Source: Janthinobacterium sp. B9-8
GTDB lineage: Bacteria; Pseudomonadota; Gammaproteobacteria; Burkholderiales; Chitinibacteraceae
Assembly (NCBI RefSeq): GCF_000969645.2
Contig: NZ_CP014222.1
Location: 2,607,740 to 2,671,739 of the forward strand
Direction of reading: 5' to 3'
DNA length: 64,000 nucleotides
The position numbers and the translations under genes were made by a program. Each line of letters opens with the position of its first letter. Position 1 is the stretch's first letter. The notes beneath the pieces were generated by a model. The model did not search any database. It was not told the origin of the DNA and saw nothing but the letters and a program-made list of their open reading frames with translations. Below are positions 35,272-44,308 of the stretch, piece by piece.

Positions 35272-36089
35272 GATTAATCTCAGTCAATAACAGGATATAG
35301 TGATTTGCCATACAAACGAGGCAAAACGGAGTTATAGAATTCCAAAGCAATCTGCTAAAAGCTTGGGATAAATAAAAAACGAAGGAAAGCCGTCATAGTG
35401 TCATTTTTAATTTTTTTTATAATAAGGCACATCATGCAAAGAATTATTTTACAAATAGATGACAAATCAAAGCTTGTTTTTTTCAAAAAATGTAATGAGC
35501 ATGCCGTTTAATGTATTAACCTGCTTTGTAGCTTATAAAAATAATGCTTTAAAACAACAAACTAAAACCAGCACACGATCAGCGTTAAGAGAAAAATAGA
35601 AAACCGAGATGCAAAGTAAGGTATTTTAATTATAAAAATCCAGTGTACTTAGCCAAATCTACTTTTCTCAGCAAGAACACAAGTTGAAAGCGCAGCAGAC
35701 AATTTCACTGTATATCTATTTTATTTACTTTTCCAGCAGCAAAACTAACAAATTTTTTCCTGATAATCCAGCTCACAAGCATGTTCTAAAATAATAATCA
35801 AGACTTCAGATGCAGCAAATAATGTGCAGACTTTTAAACAGGCCTCCAGCAAACTGCTTATTTCAAATCATAAATGCTGGCGGGCATTATATATTGATTA
35901 TCTTTACTGTTAAAAGGCGGGATAACAGGGACTGCGAAAGCCGCATGACAAGTGGTATTATCAAGGCTCATTTTTTTAAACAATCAAAACCTTAAAAAAT
36001 GCTAAACATTCATTTTTTGGTTATTTGCTCTTGACCTACCCAGCTACAAAAACATTTTTTAATCCCTTATCACCGTAAAAAGATAACGT
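35272..36089. other. AT-rich intergenic stretch
   Basis: 818 bp, strongly AT-rich, between divergent pepD and the RarD-type gene. A 61-codon open frame at 35810-35995 lacks a ribosome site and family resemblance. No RNA gene or clear repeat was recognised. Confidence 0.5.
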
Positions 36090-36983
36090 ATGCTCTCAGG
36101 CCAAGGCTTATTACTCTCGCTTATTGCATCGCTGGTTTTTTCTGTTTTAGGCTGGTATAGCACTCAGCTCACGCCTTTACAGGGCTTAGACATTTTTGCT
36201 TGGCGCATTGTCTGGACCGTGCCTGCGATGCTGATCTTACTCGCCCTACTCAAACACGGCACTAAAATGCGCAGCACGCTAGCGCGGTTTAAGCACGAAC
36301 CCATTCTTTGGCTTGCTTTACCTGTTAACGCGCTTTTATTGGCAATCCAACAACTGATGTTTATGTGGGCTCCGCTTGAAGGGCGCTTGCAAGAAGTATC
36401 ACTGGGCTATTTTTTATTACCCTTGGTCATGGTGCTGGTTGGTTTTTTTATTTACAAAGAACGCCCCAGCCGCTTGCAATGGCTTGCAGTGTGCTTTGCC
36501 TTAGCGGGCGTTTTACATGAGCTTTGGTTAACAAGGGCTTTCTCTTGGGTAACACTGGTGACCGCACTGGGCTATCCGCCCTACTTAATGATACGCAGAG
36601 CATTGCATCTCGACCCATTTAGTGGCTTTTTGCTTGAGACCCTCTTTATTTTACCAGGCGCAATTGCGCTCCTTTACCTGCACCCCGCAGCCACCGATGC
36701 TTTACAAAGCGCGCCCCAATTATGGTTTTTACTGCCTTGCCTTGGCATCATGACGGCAACCGCTTTTGTCTGCTATCTAATGGCCAGTAAATTACTCACT
36801 ATTGGCCTGCTTGGTATTTTGGGTTATGTAGAGCCCGTACTACTGTTCTTTATCTCTTTATTTGTGCTGGGCGAGCCTTTCAGTGCCTCAGGGTTAGGTA
36901 CTTATATCCCAATCTGGTTGGGCATTATGCTGACATGCTGGCAAAGCGCTCAGACATTACGCCGCCAGCGGCGAAACGCTTAG
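36090..36983 (+). CDS. rarD: RarD/EamA-family transporter
   Basis: A 297-residue inner-membrane protein of about ten helices in two EamA repeats. The opening (GLLLSLIASLVFSVLGWYST, then GLDIFAWRIVWTVPAM) and FLLPLVMVLVGFFIYKERPS are of the RarD subgroup. Export of metabolites or drugs is proposed for RarD but the substrate is unknown. It stands alone, with no clear ribosome site at the ATG at 36090. Confidence 0.82.
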   Translation: MLSGQGLLLSLIASLVFSVLGWYSTQLTPLQGLDIFAWRIVWTVPAMLILLALLKHGTKMRSTLARFKHEPILWLALPVNALLLAIQQLMFMWAPLEGRLQEVSLGYFLLPLVMVLVGFFIYKERPSRLQWLAVCFALAGVLHELWLTRAFSWVTLVTALGYPPYLMIRRALHLDPFSGFLLETLFILPGAIALLYLHPAATDALQSAPQLWFLLPCLGIMTATAFVCYLMASKLLTIGLLGILGYVEPVLLFFISLFVLGEPFSASGLGTYIPIWLGIMLTCWQSAQTLRRQRRNA

Positions 36984-37280
36984 CTTGCAAGCTAGGGTAT
37001 TCATCGTAGAGGAATATGGGCTCTGCTTGCCATGCAGATAAAATACCTAGCTTGCCTTGGCCAATTCATTTCTATTTTTCTATTTAAATTCATAAAGATA
37101 GCAAACGTTTAATTTTAATTGACACATTACTTTCACAAATAAAAAGCCAATGTATTAGAAATTACTTACGTACTTTATATTACATAAACAGCTGTTTGAT
37201 TTACATAGAATGCGCCAACTCATTCGGCATAATAAACAGCAGATCGTCTGAGCCTCCTCTAATACCCCTCAGGACAATCT

Positions 37281-40124
37281 GTGTTTTCAAACATTAAAAA
37301 ACTCGCGCAAAAAAAAACCAGCAAGTTATTCCTCACTTCAAGCATTGTTTTAATCACGAGCGCTTGTGGTGGTGGAGGTGGCTCAGACGCACCTAATGCA
37401 AGCCCCGCAGCCACGCCACCCATTAATTCAGTCGGGCCAGTTGGCAGCACCCCCACAAATACGGCAACCCCGGTTGCCCCTGCTCCAACACTCCCTCCTG
37501 CCCCGCCTTTTGCAATCGACAGTATCAATCCGCTTGAAGCAAGCGAGGGCAATACGATTACCATCAAAGGGATCGGCTTATCTCAAGTCAAAAAAGTCTT
37601 TATTGATCAGGCAGAGCTGCCTTTTAAAGTGATCTCTGAACAAGTGATCGAGGTGACTCTCACGCAAGCTGCGCAATCAGGCATGCTCACTCTGCATAAA
37701 GAAGGCAATGTTGTTCAGGCCGCCCAGAAAATTACAGTTTATGGACCGCAAATTGATGAGCTATCGAGCACCGAGCTCAACACTGGCGATACACTGACGC
37801 TGACTGGCAAACTATTAAATCAAATTAAAAGTGTGCGGCTGAGTGGCGTTATTTTGCCCAAAATCAGCCAATCCAATAATAAATATTCCGTAAGCATTCC
37901 GGCGGCGGCACGCTCAGGTTTTATCAGCTTTGAAGATAAAAATGGAGAGATACAAACATTAGCTCAGGTTGTTCAGATTTGGCAGACCGTGGCTCAACCC
38001 GTACTGCGCCCTGCCGCAGGGCTGCCAGGGCAGACAATCAGCTTGCTTGGCCAGGGAATGGAGCAAGTTGAGCAAGTCTTGTTTGCCAATAAGCAAGCAG
38101 CCCATATTCAAGGCCGCGCAGATAGCCGCCTTGATGTCATCATTCCCGAAAACGCACTGAGTGGCCCCTTGACTTTAATCTGGGGAAAACGCAGCTTACA
38201 AAGCAATACACGTTTTGAAGTCACCCCCCTTCTCAATATCAGTGCAATGAGCCCCTTAAGCGGCCCCGTTGATAGCCAAATCAACTTATCAGGCCAAGGA
38301 TTAGACACAGTAAGCAGCGCCACTGTGGGGGGCAATAGCGCCAGAATAATCAGCAAAACATCCACTCAGCTTACCCTGCAAATTCCTGCCAACGGCAATG
38401 GCGAAGTGGTATTAAAGGCAGGTACGCAAACTATTTCTGCCGGAAACTTTAAGCTGGTCGCCCTACCACCTACTGTAGTGCCCCCGACTAAACCGACGAT
38501 TAATTTAGAAAGCGTAGCCGTAGTACAAAATTACTCGCAACTCATTGGCGAGCCATACCAGCGCTTAGTCCCCGGCAAAACGACGATTGTTCGCGCCAGC
38601 CTCACCACCAACACCAGCAAGCTGGCTAGCCCACGCGTTTGGCTCAGTGCCTCACTCAATGGTCTTCCACAAGGCCAGCCCCTGGAAATGAGCGGCCCCG
38701 CTTTTATCCCAGCATCAGTGGCCCGTGCCCAGCTGGCCCAAAGCTTTAATGTAAAATTACCTGAAAAATGGATTAAATCCGGCCTAAGCCTGCGCGTCGA
38801 TGTTGATCCTGAACAGAAAGTAAGCAATGGCTCAAGCAAAAGTATTAATCCCATTGTTGGTCAATCCACCAATATGGATTTAGTGCTGGTTCCCTTACAA
38901 ATTGATGATGATGGCAAAGGCAATCGCATTAGCGCCAAAGCCCCCGACGAAATGGCTGTGCGACAAATGCTGAGTAATATTTTCCCGCTCGCCAGCAACT
39001 CGCTCAATATCAGCTTTCGCGCTCCGTATAAGCTCACCACAGTCGGCTCAACCACCGAAATGAAAAGCATCGATAACGCCAATACGGGTTCGGCAGGCTG
39101 GAACAAGGCACTTTCTGAACTAAGCCAGCTGCGTATTAAAGAAGGTAGTGGCCGTCATTACTATGGCTTAGTTCCTGATCCCCGATTTAGCGGTGGTATT
39201 GCAGGGCTGGGCTATGTCAATCCAATTGGCTCAGGCAGTGCAAACAGCACCGCCATTGGGCTGGATGCCAATTACGATAACGACCTAAAAACAATGGGGC
39301 ATGAGCTGGGGCACAATCTAAGCCGGCCTCACGCGCCTTGCGGTGGGGTGCGTAATCCTGACAAATCATTCCCTTATTCTGATGGAAAAATCGGCAACAC
39401 CCTGCCCTTTGACCCTCTAAGCAACACATTGCTTACGCTGGACGAAGATAATAATAGCGACATCATGGGGTATTGCGATGGACGATGGTTCTCTGACTAC
39501 AATTACGCCAAGGTACAAGAGTTTTTAGAGCAGCATAATTACGCACTCGCCCCCCAAGCTGCAGGGTATACCCTGCCGATGAATCTGATCGATATATCAG
39601 GCAGCATTAGTGAAAAAGGAGTGAGCTTTGACCCTATCTCCTCGCGCAGCGGCAATATAAAAGCTGTGACGAAAGGCGATTACGAGCTGCATTTAATTCG
39701 TGCAAACGCCAAACCCATTATTCAGCGCTTTAATCCGGTGGAAGTAGCTGATGCCCGTGGCGCAGTAGCGCACTTTTTTATCAGCGTGCCCCAGCTTGGC
39801 CCCTTGGCATCCATTGAAATTTGGCATAAAGGTAAGCGATTAGATAGGCAGCAAGGCCAAACTCGTGCAGGCGCTACAGCCAGCCCCCCAAGCGGGGCCA
39901 AAGTGCAATGGCAGGAAAATGCAGGTAAGTTGGTGATGAACTGGGATATCAAACAATACCCCTATTTAAGCGTGATGCATCTTGGCAAGTCACGCCAATT
40001 ACTGGCGAATCAGGCGCAAGGCGGAAAAATTGTGATTGATTTAGCAGGCGTACCCGCTGGCGGGCAGTTTGAACTTTCTTTATCAGATGGTTTAAATCCA
40101 AGCCTGATACGATTACAGCGCTAA
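37281..40124 (+). CDS. Lipoprotein zinc metalloprotease with IPT/TIG-like repeats
   Basis: A 947-residue protein starting at GTG (AGGA at 37270). The signal ends in lipobox LITSAC, then a Gly/Pro/Thr-rich linker. Residues about 75-380 are IPT/TIG-like repeats (INPLEASEGNTITIKGIGLS, MSPLSGPVDSQINLSGQGLD). The catalytic part has the metzincin motif HELGHNLSRPH (H674, E675, H678, H684) and a Met-turn SDIMGYC (Met729). Compared with the HExxHxxGxxH consensus, Gly is Ser here. The C-terminal domain may be a beta-sandwich. It should cut extracellular protein substrates while tethered to the cell surface; the nearest family may be M66/reprolysin-like, not certain. Confidence 0.82.
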   Translation: MFSNIKKLAQKKTSKLFLTSSIVLITSACGGGGGSDAPNASPAATPPINSVGPVGSTPTNTATPVAPAPTLPPAPPFAIDSINPLEASEGNTITIKGIGLSQVKKVFIDQAELPFKVISEQVIEVTLTQAAQSGMLTLHKEGNVVQAAQKITVYGPQIDELSSTELNTGDTLTLTGKLLNQIKSVRLSGVILPKISQSNNKYSVSIPAAARSGFISFEDKNGEIQTLAQVVQIWQTVAQPVLRPAAGLPGQTISLLGQGMEQVEQVLFANKQAAHIQGRADSRLDVIIPENALSGPLTLIWGKRSLQSNTRFEVTPLLNISAMSPLSGPVDSQINLSGQGLDTVSSATVGGNSARIISKTSTQLTLQIPANGNGEVVLKAGTQTISAGNFKLVALPPTVVPPTKPTINLESVAVVQNYSQLIGEPYQRLVPGKTTIVRASLTTNTSKLASPRVWLSASLNGLPQGQPLEMSGPAFIPASVARAQLAQSFNVKLPEKWIKSGLSLRVDVDPEQKVSNGSSKSINPIVGQSTNMDLVLVPLQIDDDGKGNRISAKAPDEMAVRQMLSNIFPLASNSLNISFRAPYKLTTVGSTTEMKSIDNANTGSAGWNKALSELSQLRIKEGSGRHYYGLVPDPRFSGGIAGLGYVNPIGSGSANSTAIGLDANYDNDLKTMGHELGHNLSRPHAPCGGVRNPDKSFPYSDGKIGNTLPFDPLSNTLLTLDEDNNSDIMGYCDGRWFSDYNYAKVQEFLEQHNYALAPQAAGYTLPMNLIDISGSISEKGVSFDPISSRSGNIKAVTKGDYELHLIRANAKPIIQRFNPVEVADARGAVAHFFISVPQLGPLASIEIWHKGKRLDRQQGQTRAGATASPPSGAKVQWQENAGKLVMNWDIKQYPYLSVMHLGKSRQLLANQAQGGKIVIDLAGVPAGGQFELSLSDGLNPSLIRLQR

Positions 40125-40126
40125 TT

Positions 40127-40168
40127 AAATAACCGGCCGCAATTCGAACAGCTGGCCGGTTATTTTTT
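40127..40168 (+). terminator. Terminator between convergent genes
   Basis: AATAACCGGCC / GGCCGGTTATT with a 15-base loop and TTTTTT on the plus strand. Confidence 0.85.
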
Positions 40169-40746
40169 CAGACCCGTTTACGGCGCTTAGCCACTATCAC
40201 AGCAAGTAAGCCGAGGCCCATAAGGGCATAAGTTTCAGGCTCTGGCACAGCGGCAACATGTATATTGTCGATCACTGTTTCTGATGTGCCGGGTTCGCCA
40301 AAGAATTTCAGCTTGGTAATGCCTACCCAGTCAAACACAATATGGCTTGGAGCGGCTGTGCCAGAGAATACGCTTCTAGAAAAAGTGAGTGTATCGCCGA
40401 TATAACCTTCGAAGTGGGTTATTCCCGCTACCAATCCTTTGGTGACATACATATCACGCAAAGTAAAAGCCGTTTCACGCGAAAACGAGGCAGCAAGACC
40501 ATCTTGGTTATATGCAATATTAGGCCCGGAAACCACGCCACGTTCAAAACCTGAATTTGGCACAAAAGTACCATTCATCGAAATAAAATTTGACCAGTTA
40601 AAACCTGCATAGCCGTTATTAATCACGGCACTGTCTTGCCCCAGAGTATCAAAATTAATCAGCTGGGCAGAAACAGTTGAAGAGAATGTTGCTGAAAAAA
40701 GGAATAACACATTCAATGCAAAAGATTTAAAAGTATTCATATCCAC
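40168..40746 (-). CDS. PEP-CTERM sorting-domain protein
   Basis: A 192-residue exported protein. The N-terminal signal is FALNVLFLFSATFSSTVSA. The C-terminus has the tripartite sorting signal: VPEPETYALMGLGLLAV, a hydrophobic stretch and KRRKRV. Such proteins are processed by an exosortase (EpsH/XrtA) and released or attached to the cell surface, often with exopolysaccharide. The mature part is beta-rich, with FDTLGQDSAVINNGYAGFNW. No exosortase gene is in the window. Confidence 0.88.
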   Translation of the reverse strand: MDMNTFKSFALNVLFLFSATFSSTVSAQLINFDTLGQDSAVINNGYAGFNWSNFISMNGTFVPNSGFERGVVSGPNIAYNQDGLAASFSRETAFTLRDMYVTKGLVAGITHFEGYIGDTLTFSRSVFSGTAAPSHIVFDWVGITKLKFFGEPGTSETVIDNIHVAAVPEPETYALMGLGLLAVIVAKRRKRV

Positions 40747-41091
40747 TCCAGAAGATTACGCTTATATATTAATTTAATTACATGCATTCATTTGTTTGAT
40801 TTCAAGTGTAGAAATAACTCTAGCCGACAATTAATTAATTATCAAACAATAAGAATTCATTTCCATATATAAGTAATTACTCATTTTATAATTAACTCAA
40901 GCAATTTCACTTTAAAAAGCAAAACAAAAACCAGTGCAGTGAGCTTATTATTTTAATTAATGAGAATAAATCAGGCGATGTGAATGACATATATCTGCCA
41001 TTTGGTGTTTTTCCCTAAGGGTACTTTGCCGCACAACACGATCATTGCATTCTTTTATGATCAGTCGGTTCACACTAACATGGCACACATT
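40747..41091. other. AT-rich divergent intergenic region
   Basis: 345 bp holding the two promoters of the PEP-CTERM gene and of the small exported protein. No repeat or RNA was seen. Confidence 0.45.
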
Positions 41092-41472
41092 ATGAAAACC
41101 TTTGCCCTGGCTGGCCTACTGATGCTCTGCCTTGCCAAAATAAGCTATGCGGGTCAATGGCAGGAATTAGGCAGCACACCCGAAGGCAATCTGATTTCGG
41201 TACTGGATACCCAGATCCGAAAAGGAGCAATCATCACTACCCGCATCCGCAATGATTTATCAGAACCCAAGCTAACAGAAAACGGCAGCATTACCCGTAT
41301 CGAAGCAGACTTACAAATTAATTGCAGCAAAAAAACAGTCTCCCCAATTCGCACCTTTTTGTTTGATGACAAGGGGAGTGCTGAGCTTTCAGTTAATGTA
41401 CGAGGCGGGCGGGACTTTATAAAGAAGAATGAAGATAGCTCTTTTGGCATGGCCATTAAAGAGCTGTGCTAA
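41092..41472 (+). CDS. Small exported protein (surface-adhesin E / CNP1-like)
   Basis: A 126-residue protein with signal peptide MKTFALAGLLMLCLAKISYA. The mature part (GQWQELGSTPEGNLISVLDT ... INCSKKTVSPIRTFLFDD, ending in a Cys) has the WxxLG...D and Cys-Cys pattern of the surface-adhesin protein E-like domain. The frame is open from 40984, but ATG 41092 gives a proper signal; ATG 41080 is possible. Function unknown. Confidence 0.7.
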   Translation: MKTFALAGLLMLCLAKISYAGQWQELGSTPEGNLISVLDTQIRKGAIITTRIRNDLSEPKLTENGSITRIEADLQINCSKKTVSPIRTFLFDDKGSAELSVNVRGGRDFIKKNEDSSFGMAIKELC

Positions 41473-41907
41473 AAGCAGATCTATATTAAAAAGCCACTAC
41501 AGCAGCATAAATACTTAAACACAGAAACTATTATCGTTCCCGCTAATCACACCATCACACAAGTCGTTTGATCAACTGAACGGGTTGCACGCGTCATGAC
41601 CAGGGCTATAAGTCATCGGTACGCAAAAACTACAACTTACTAACCAAACAGCACAAATATGTTAAATCAATTTATATTACTTATTCGGCAAACTCAGAAC
41701 AAACGGCTCAATCTTTAATCCAACTTACAGTAAGCCTACCTAAGTACCAGCAGGATCGGCCAAATCAACGCAGCCTTAGATACATAGCCCTTATGATGAG
41801 GGCAGCCAAGCAGAGAGCATAAGCTAGCTCAATGCAACAGCGATAATGCCGTTATATCGCGTTTCGTGATATAAACCCCACACTATAAAAAAGGGTACTG
41901 TTCCAAG
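41473..41907. other. Intergenic region with a hairpin near lplT
   Basis: 435 bp. At 41852-41874 the sequence TTATATCGCG-TTT-CGTGATATAA forms an almost perfect inverted repeat, 34 bp before lplT. It may be an operator or a leader hairpin. Nothing else was recognised. Confidence 0.45.
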
Positions 41908-43200
41908 ATGAATCGTGGATTTTTCATTATTCTTGGCGCGCAATTTTTATCTGCGCTTGCTGACAACGCCCTCTTCTTTGCTGCGCTTGCGCTACTGAAA
42001 GAGCAACATTCACCCGAATGGCATTTATCAATGCTGCTTTGGTGCTTTACGGTGTCTTATGTCGTCCTTGCCCCCTTTGCAGGCTCTTTTGCTGATTCCA
42101 TGCATAAGGGTAAGGCAATGATGATTTGCAATGGCATCAAGCTGGCTGGTTGCCTAGGAATGCTGGTTGGCCTGCCACCGATTATGGCCTATGCCTTAGT
42201 TGGCTTTGGCGCTGCGGCTTACTCCCCTGCCAAATACGGCATCATCACCGAATACCTACCGCATGAAAAACTCGTTGCAGCCAATGGCTGGCTAGAGGGT
42301 GCAACCGTCAGCGCTATTATTTTCGGCACCATTTTAGGTGGTTTGCTTGCCGGCTCGCACGTTGCCCCTTGGCTTAACAGCACCGTACTAGGTGAGTTCT
42401 TCTCCCCTGCCACTTTTGCGATTGCCGCAATTATTTTGCTTTATCTGGCCGCATCCTGGCTGAACTGCTACATCCCTAAACTAAATGTAGAACTAAAGCC
42501 GCTGCAGCTTCAGCCTGTTGCGCTTATTAAAGAATTCTGGGAATGCGTCGCCAAGCTTTGGAAAGACCCTCAAGGCCAGTTATCCTTAGGCGTCACCACG
42601 CTCTTTTGGGGTGCTGGGGCCACCATGCGCTTGGTCGTATTGAACTGGGCCATTATTTGGTTGAACTTTTCCATGGAACAAGCGACTCAGCTAGTCGCAG
42701 TAGTTGCATTTGGCATTGCGGCAGGCGCAATCCTTGCCGGCCATTGTGTTCCGCTCAAAAAGGCATTTAGCGTACTACCTGCAGGGATTGCCATGGGGAT
42801 TATGGTGATCGGTATGCTGTTTGTTCACAATATTTGGCTTGCTGCATTTCTGATGTTTATTGTGGGCTGTTTATCAGGCTTCTTTGTAGTGCCATTAAAC
42901 GCCATGTTGCAACACAGAGGTCATACACTCATGGGTGCTGGCCACTCTATTGCCGTGCAAAATTTTAATGAGAATATTGGTATATTAGTAATGGTAGGGA
43001 TTCATGCCCTGATGGTGAAATACCTTAGCCAGCCCGTTACCGAAGCTGCGAGTAAAGCCGTGGCGCATCAATTTCAAATCAGCGGAATACCGCCTATGTA
43101 CGCCATCATTACAGGCTTTGGCCTGATGGTGGCCCTGACTATGATTGCGATCACCGTACGATTCCGGCGCGGTGTTCGTGCTGGAATTATGAATGACTAA
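41908..43200 (+). CDS. lplT: Lysophospholipid transporter LplT
   Basis: A 430-residue MFS-type protein. The opening MNRGFFIILGAQFLSALADN, then LALLKEQHSPEW and VVLAPFAGSFADSMHKGKAM, is specific to LplT. LplT flips lysophospholipids to the cytoplasmic side, where Aas reacylates them; here Aas is not adjacent. Its last 8 bp overlap the membrane-fusion gene, so it is the first gene of an overlapping three-gene operon with an RND pump, an uncommon combination. Confidence 0.92.
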   Translation: MNRGFFIILGAQFLSALADNALFFAALALLKEQHSPEWHLSMLLWCFTVSYVVLAPFAGSFADSMHKGKAMMICNGIKLAGCLGMLVGLPPIMAYALVGFGAAAYSPAKYGIITEYLPHEKLVAANGWLEGATVSAIIFGTILGGLLAGSHVAPWLNSTVLGEFFSPATFAIAAIILLYLAASWLNCYIPKLNVELKPLQLQPVALIKEFWECVAKLWKDPQGQLSLGVTTLFWGAGATMRLVVLNWAIIWLNFSMEQATQLVAVVAFGIAAGAILAGHCVPLKKAFSVLPAGIAMGIMVIGMLFVHNIWLAAFLMFIVGCLSGFFVVPLNAMLQHRGHTLMGAGHSIAVQNFNENIGILVMVGIHALMVKYLSQPVTEAASKAVAHQFQISGIPPMYAIITGFGLMVALTMIAITVRFRRGVRAGIMND

Positions 43201-44308
43201 ATATAGCCTGACCCTCCTTGCCTTAGCCCTTGCTGGCTGCGGTAAAACAGCAACAAAAGAACAAGCAGAACGCCCGCCACAACAGGTTATTGCCACCACA
43301 ACTCAAACGGCTGATATTGCACTTCATTTAAGTGCCCAAGGCCACGTTAGCCCGCTTGATCAGGTAGAAGTACGCCCACAAAAAAACGGACTCATTAGCA
43401 AAGTCCATTTTAAAGAAGGCGATCAGATCAGCGCGGGCCAACTTTTATTTAGCCTGGACGCACGGGAAGACGAAGCCAATGTGCGCCAAGCCATTGCCAA
43501 ACTCGCACAAAACCAAGCCCAGCTTGCTGCGGCAGAGCGGGATTACACCCGCTCTAAAGAGCTGGCCGCACAAAGCTTTATTTCTAAAACCGCGCTCGAC
43601 AATGCCCAAAGCAAATTAGAAACCCTACAAGCCACACTGGCTGCAGAACGTGCAGCGGTGGATGCGGCCAGAATAACGCTCTCTTATTCGCAAATCAGAG
43701 CACCACTGAGTGGACGAGCTGGCTTGGTTGAAGTCCATACCGGTAGCTATGTGCAGCCCAGCATTGCCATCCCCCTCGTGACCATCAGCCAGCTCGACCC
43801 GATTACCGTGGCTTTTAGCCTGCCTGAGCGCGATCTTGCCACCTTGCAAAGTGCCCCCAGACCAATTTTAGTAAGCGCTTCTTTGTATGATGGCAATACG
43901 CTACAAGGCAAGCTGAGCTTTATCGATAATGCGGTCAATTCAAGCTCGGGCACCATTGCCTTAAAAGCAGAATTTGCCAATCCTAAAAATCTGCTCTGGC
44001 CCGGTGCTTTTGTGCCAGTAAAAGTGGCTGCTGGCACACTTAAAAATGCCGTGGTCTTGCCGACTCAAGCAGTGCAAACTGGCCCGGATCATCGCTTTGT
44101 ATTTGCCATTCAGGCAGATCAAACGGTGAAATCAATTCCGGTCGAATTGCTGCAAGTCGAAAACGAGCGTGCTGTGGTCAGCGGCATAGGCAGCAATATC
44201 AAAGTGGTAAAAGAAGGTGGGCAAAATCTGCGTGAAGGCAGTAAAGTTCGCGAAGCCAAAAAGCGTGACGCAAGTGCGCCGAAAACTGCCGCCAGTGCCG
44301 CAAAATGA
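43193..44308 (+). CDS. RND efflux periplasmic adaptor (membrane fusion protein)
   Basis: A 371-residue HlyD/AcrA-type adaptor with lipoprotein signal LLALALAGC. Features: the lipoyl half-motifs VSPLDQVEVRPQKNGLISKV and IRAPLSGRAGLVEVHTGSYV, an alpha-hairpin between them (LAAAERDYTRSKELAAQSFI), and the beta-barrel LPERDLATLQSAPRPILV. It bridges the RND pump and an outer-membrane channel. It overlaps lplT by 8 bp and the pump gene by 4 bp. No outer-membrane factor gene is adjacent. Confidence 0.92.
   Translation: MTKYSLTLLALALAGCGKTATKEQAERPPQQVIATTTQTADIALHLSAQGHVSPLDQVEVRPQKNGLISKVHFKEGDQISAGQLLFSLDAREDEANVRQAIAKLAQNQAQLAAAERDYTRSKELAAQSFISKTALDNAQSKLETLQATLAAERAAVDAARITLSYSQIRAPLSGRAGLVEVHTGSYVQPSIAIPLVTISQLDPITVAFSLPERDLATLQSAPRPILVSASLYDGNTLQGKLSFIDNAVNSSSGTIALKAEFANPKNLLWPGAFVPVKVAAGTLKNAVVLPTQAVQTGPDHRFVFAIQADQTVKSIPVELLQVENERAVVSGIGSNIKVVKEGGQNLREGSKVREAKKRDASAPKTAASAAK

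Noticed and set aside
35810..35995. 61-codon frame in the pepD - rarD gap
   Set aside because: No ribosome site and unusual composition; probably chance in AT-rich DNA.
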